Shown here in pieces: positions 63,540 through 64,000 of a DNA stretch of 64,000 nucleotides. Made by a program: the position numbers and the translations under genes. Location: contig RSEF01000004.1 of NCBI GenBank assembly GCA_003993805.1, positions 18,336,086 to 18,400,085 of the forward strand, written 5' to 3'. The stretch comes from Himantopus leucocephalus. Lineage: Eukaryota > Chordata > Aves > Charadriiformes > Recurvirostridae. Under the pieces are notes generated by a model. That model was given only the letters and a program-made list of their open reading frames with translations. It had not been told where the DNA came from and did no database searches. Within the stretch, counting starts at the first letter, position 1, and each line of letters opens with the position of its first letter.

Positions 63540-64000
63540 TGATTTCCATGCAGAATTTGGGAAGTATATTTTCATATTCATGTTGATTTTAATAGTAATA
63601 AAAATAAAAATTAATATCTGAGAACTCCAGGAGCATTTTTAAAAACAGGTTCAATCTGCTCCTGCCCTCATTCTTTAAGTTTGAAGAATTAATCTGAAGA
63701 AGAGACTAGAAAGACATTTGCCATGAGGCATGGGTTGGAACCTCTGGGGAAGGACCTGAGGAATAAAGAGTTTCTTTCTTTCTCATAAATTTCACAAGCC
63801 AAAATGTTTCCTGAAAGTGCAGCCTCCTTTTCTAATCCCTTAGCTGCCTAATCTGCAAATTTTATGGAACTCCTTAGTGTTATAGCAGACTCTGATTCTT
63901 CTTTTATTCCTCCTTTATTTGTTATTACTGTTATTTTTAACTTTCTAGCATCTCTGGTGGTAACTGGAGATTACTTTAAGAAAATAAACTACATAGATAA
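63540..64000 (+). other. TENM1: TENM1 intron to window end
   Basis: AT-rich sequence with no feature recognised. The second coding exon of TENM1 is not reached. Confidence 0.6.

Noticed and set aside
1..64000. CRISPR arrays, tRNA or rRNA genes, bacterial operons or phage genes
   Set aside because: No regularly spaced repeats, cloverleaf sequences or long intact coding runs. All signals are those of vertebrate nuclear DNA.

Overview
The window looks like a stretch of bird nuclear DNA. It is AT-rich, almost entirely non-coding, and carries antisense tails of CR1 LINEs plus an avian ERVL-type LTR. It also contains 100-base N runs and single-N joins typical of a draft scaffold. There are no operons, ribosome-binding sites, CRISPR arrays or recognisable RNA genes.

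The one gene recognised with certainty is teneurin-1 (TENM1) on the + strand. A single coding exon (48873-49151, start codon 48935) encodes the first 72 residues of its intracellular domain. It is bounded by a good splice acceptor and donor. Everything downstream, about 14.8 kb to the window end, is the first coding intron. The 48.9 kb upstream is most simply read as the 5' intron and/or upstream flank, because the exon has a real acceptor and so must be joined to at least one 5' non-coding exon. That exon is not identified here. A CpG-rich block at 45500-45955, about 3 kb upstream of the coding exon, is the best candidate for a promoter or alternative first exon.

Region by region: 1-587 is the 3' portion of an ERVL-type LTR. 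588-39900 is AT-rich non-coding DNA with CR1 pieces at 15102 (cut by a gap) and 19851, two older repeat tails near 11080 and 25640, several low-complexity tracts, G-quadruplex motifs and palindromes. 39926-40415 holds a decayed reverse-transcriptase relic with DIRS-like features. 45500-46780 contains the CpG-rich block and, on the minus strand, an unusually protein-like ORF of unknown identity. 48873-49151 is the TENM1 exon. 49152-64000 is intron with three more CR1 pieces, two of them touching gaps.

Assembly caution: at three of the seven single-N positions the flanking sequence is duplicated in tandem, and at a fourth (53008) a 53-base segment is copied from about 355 bp upstream. These are best explained as unmerged contig overlaps or misjoins.
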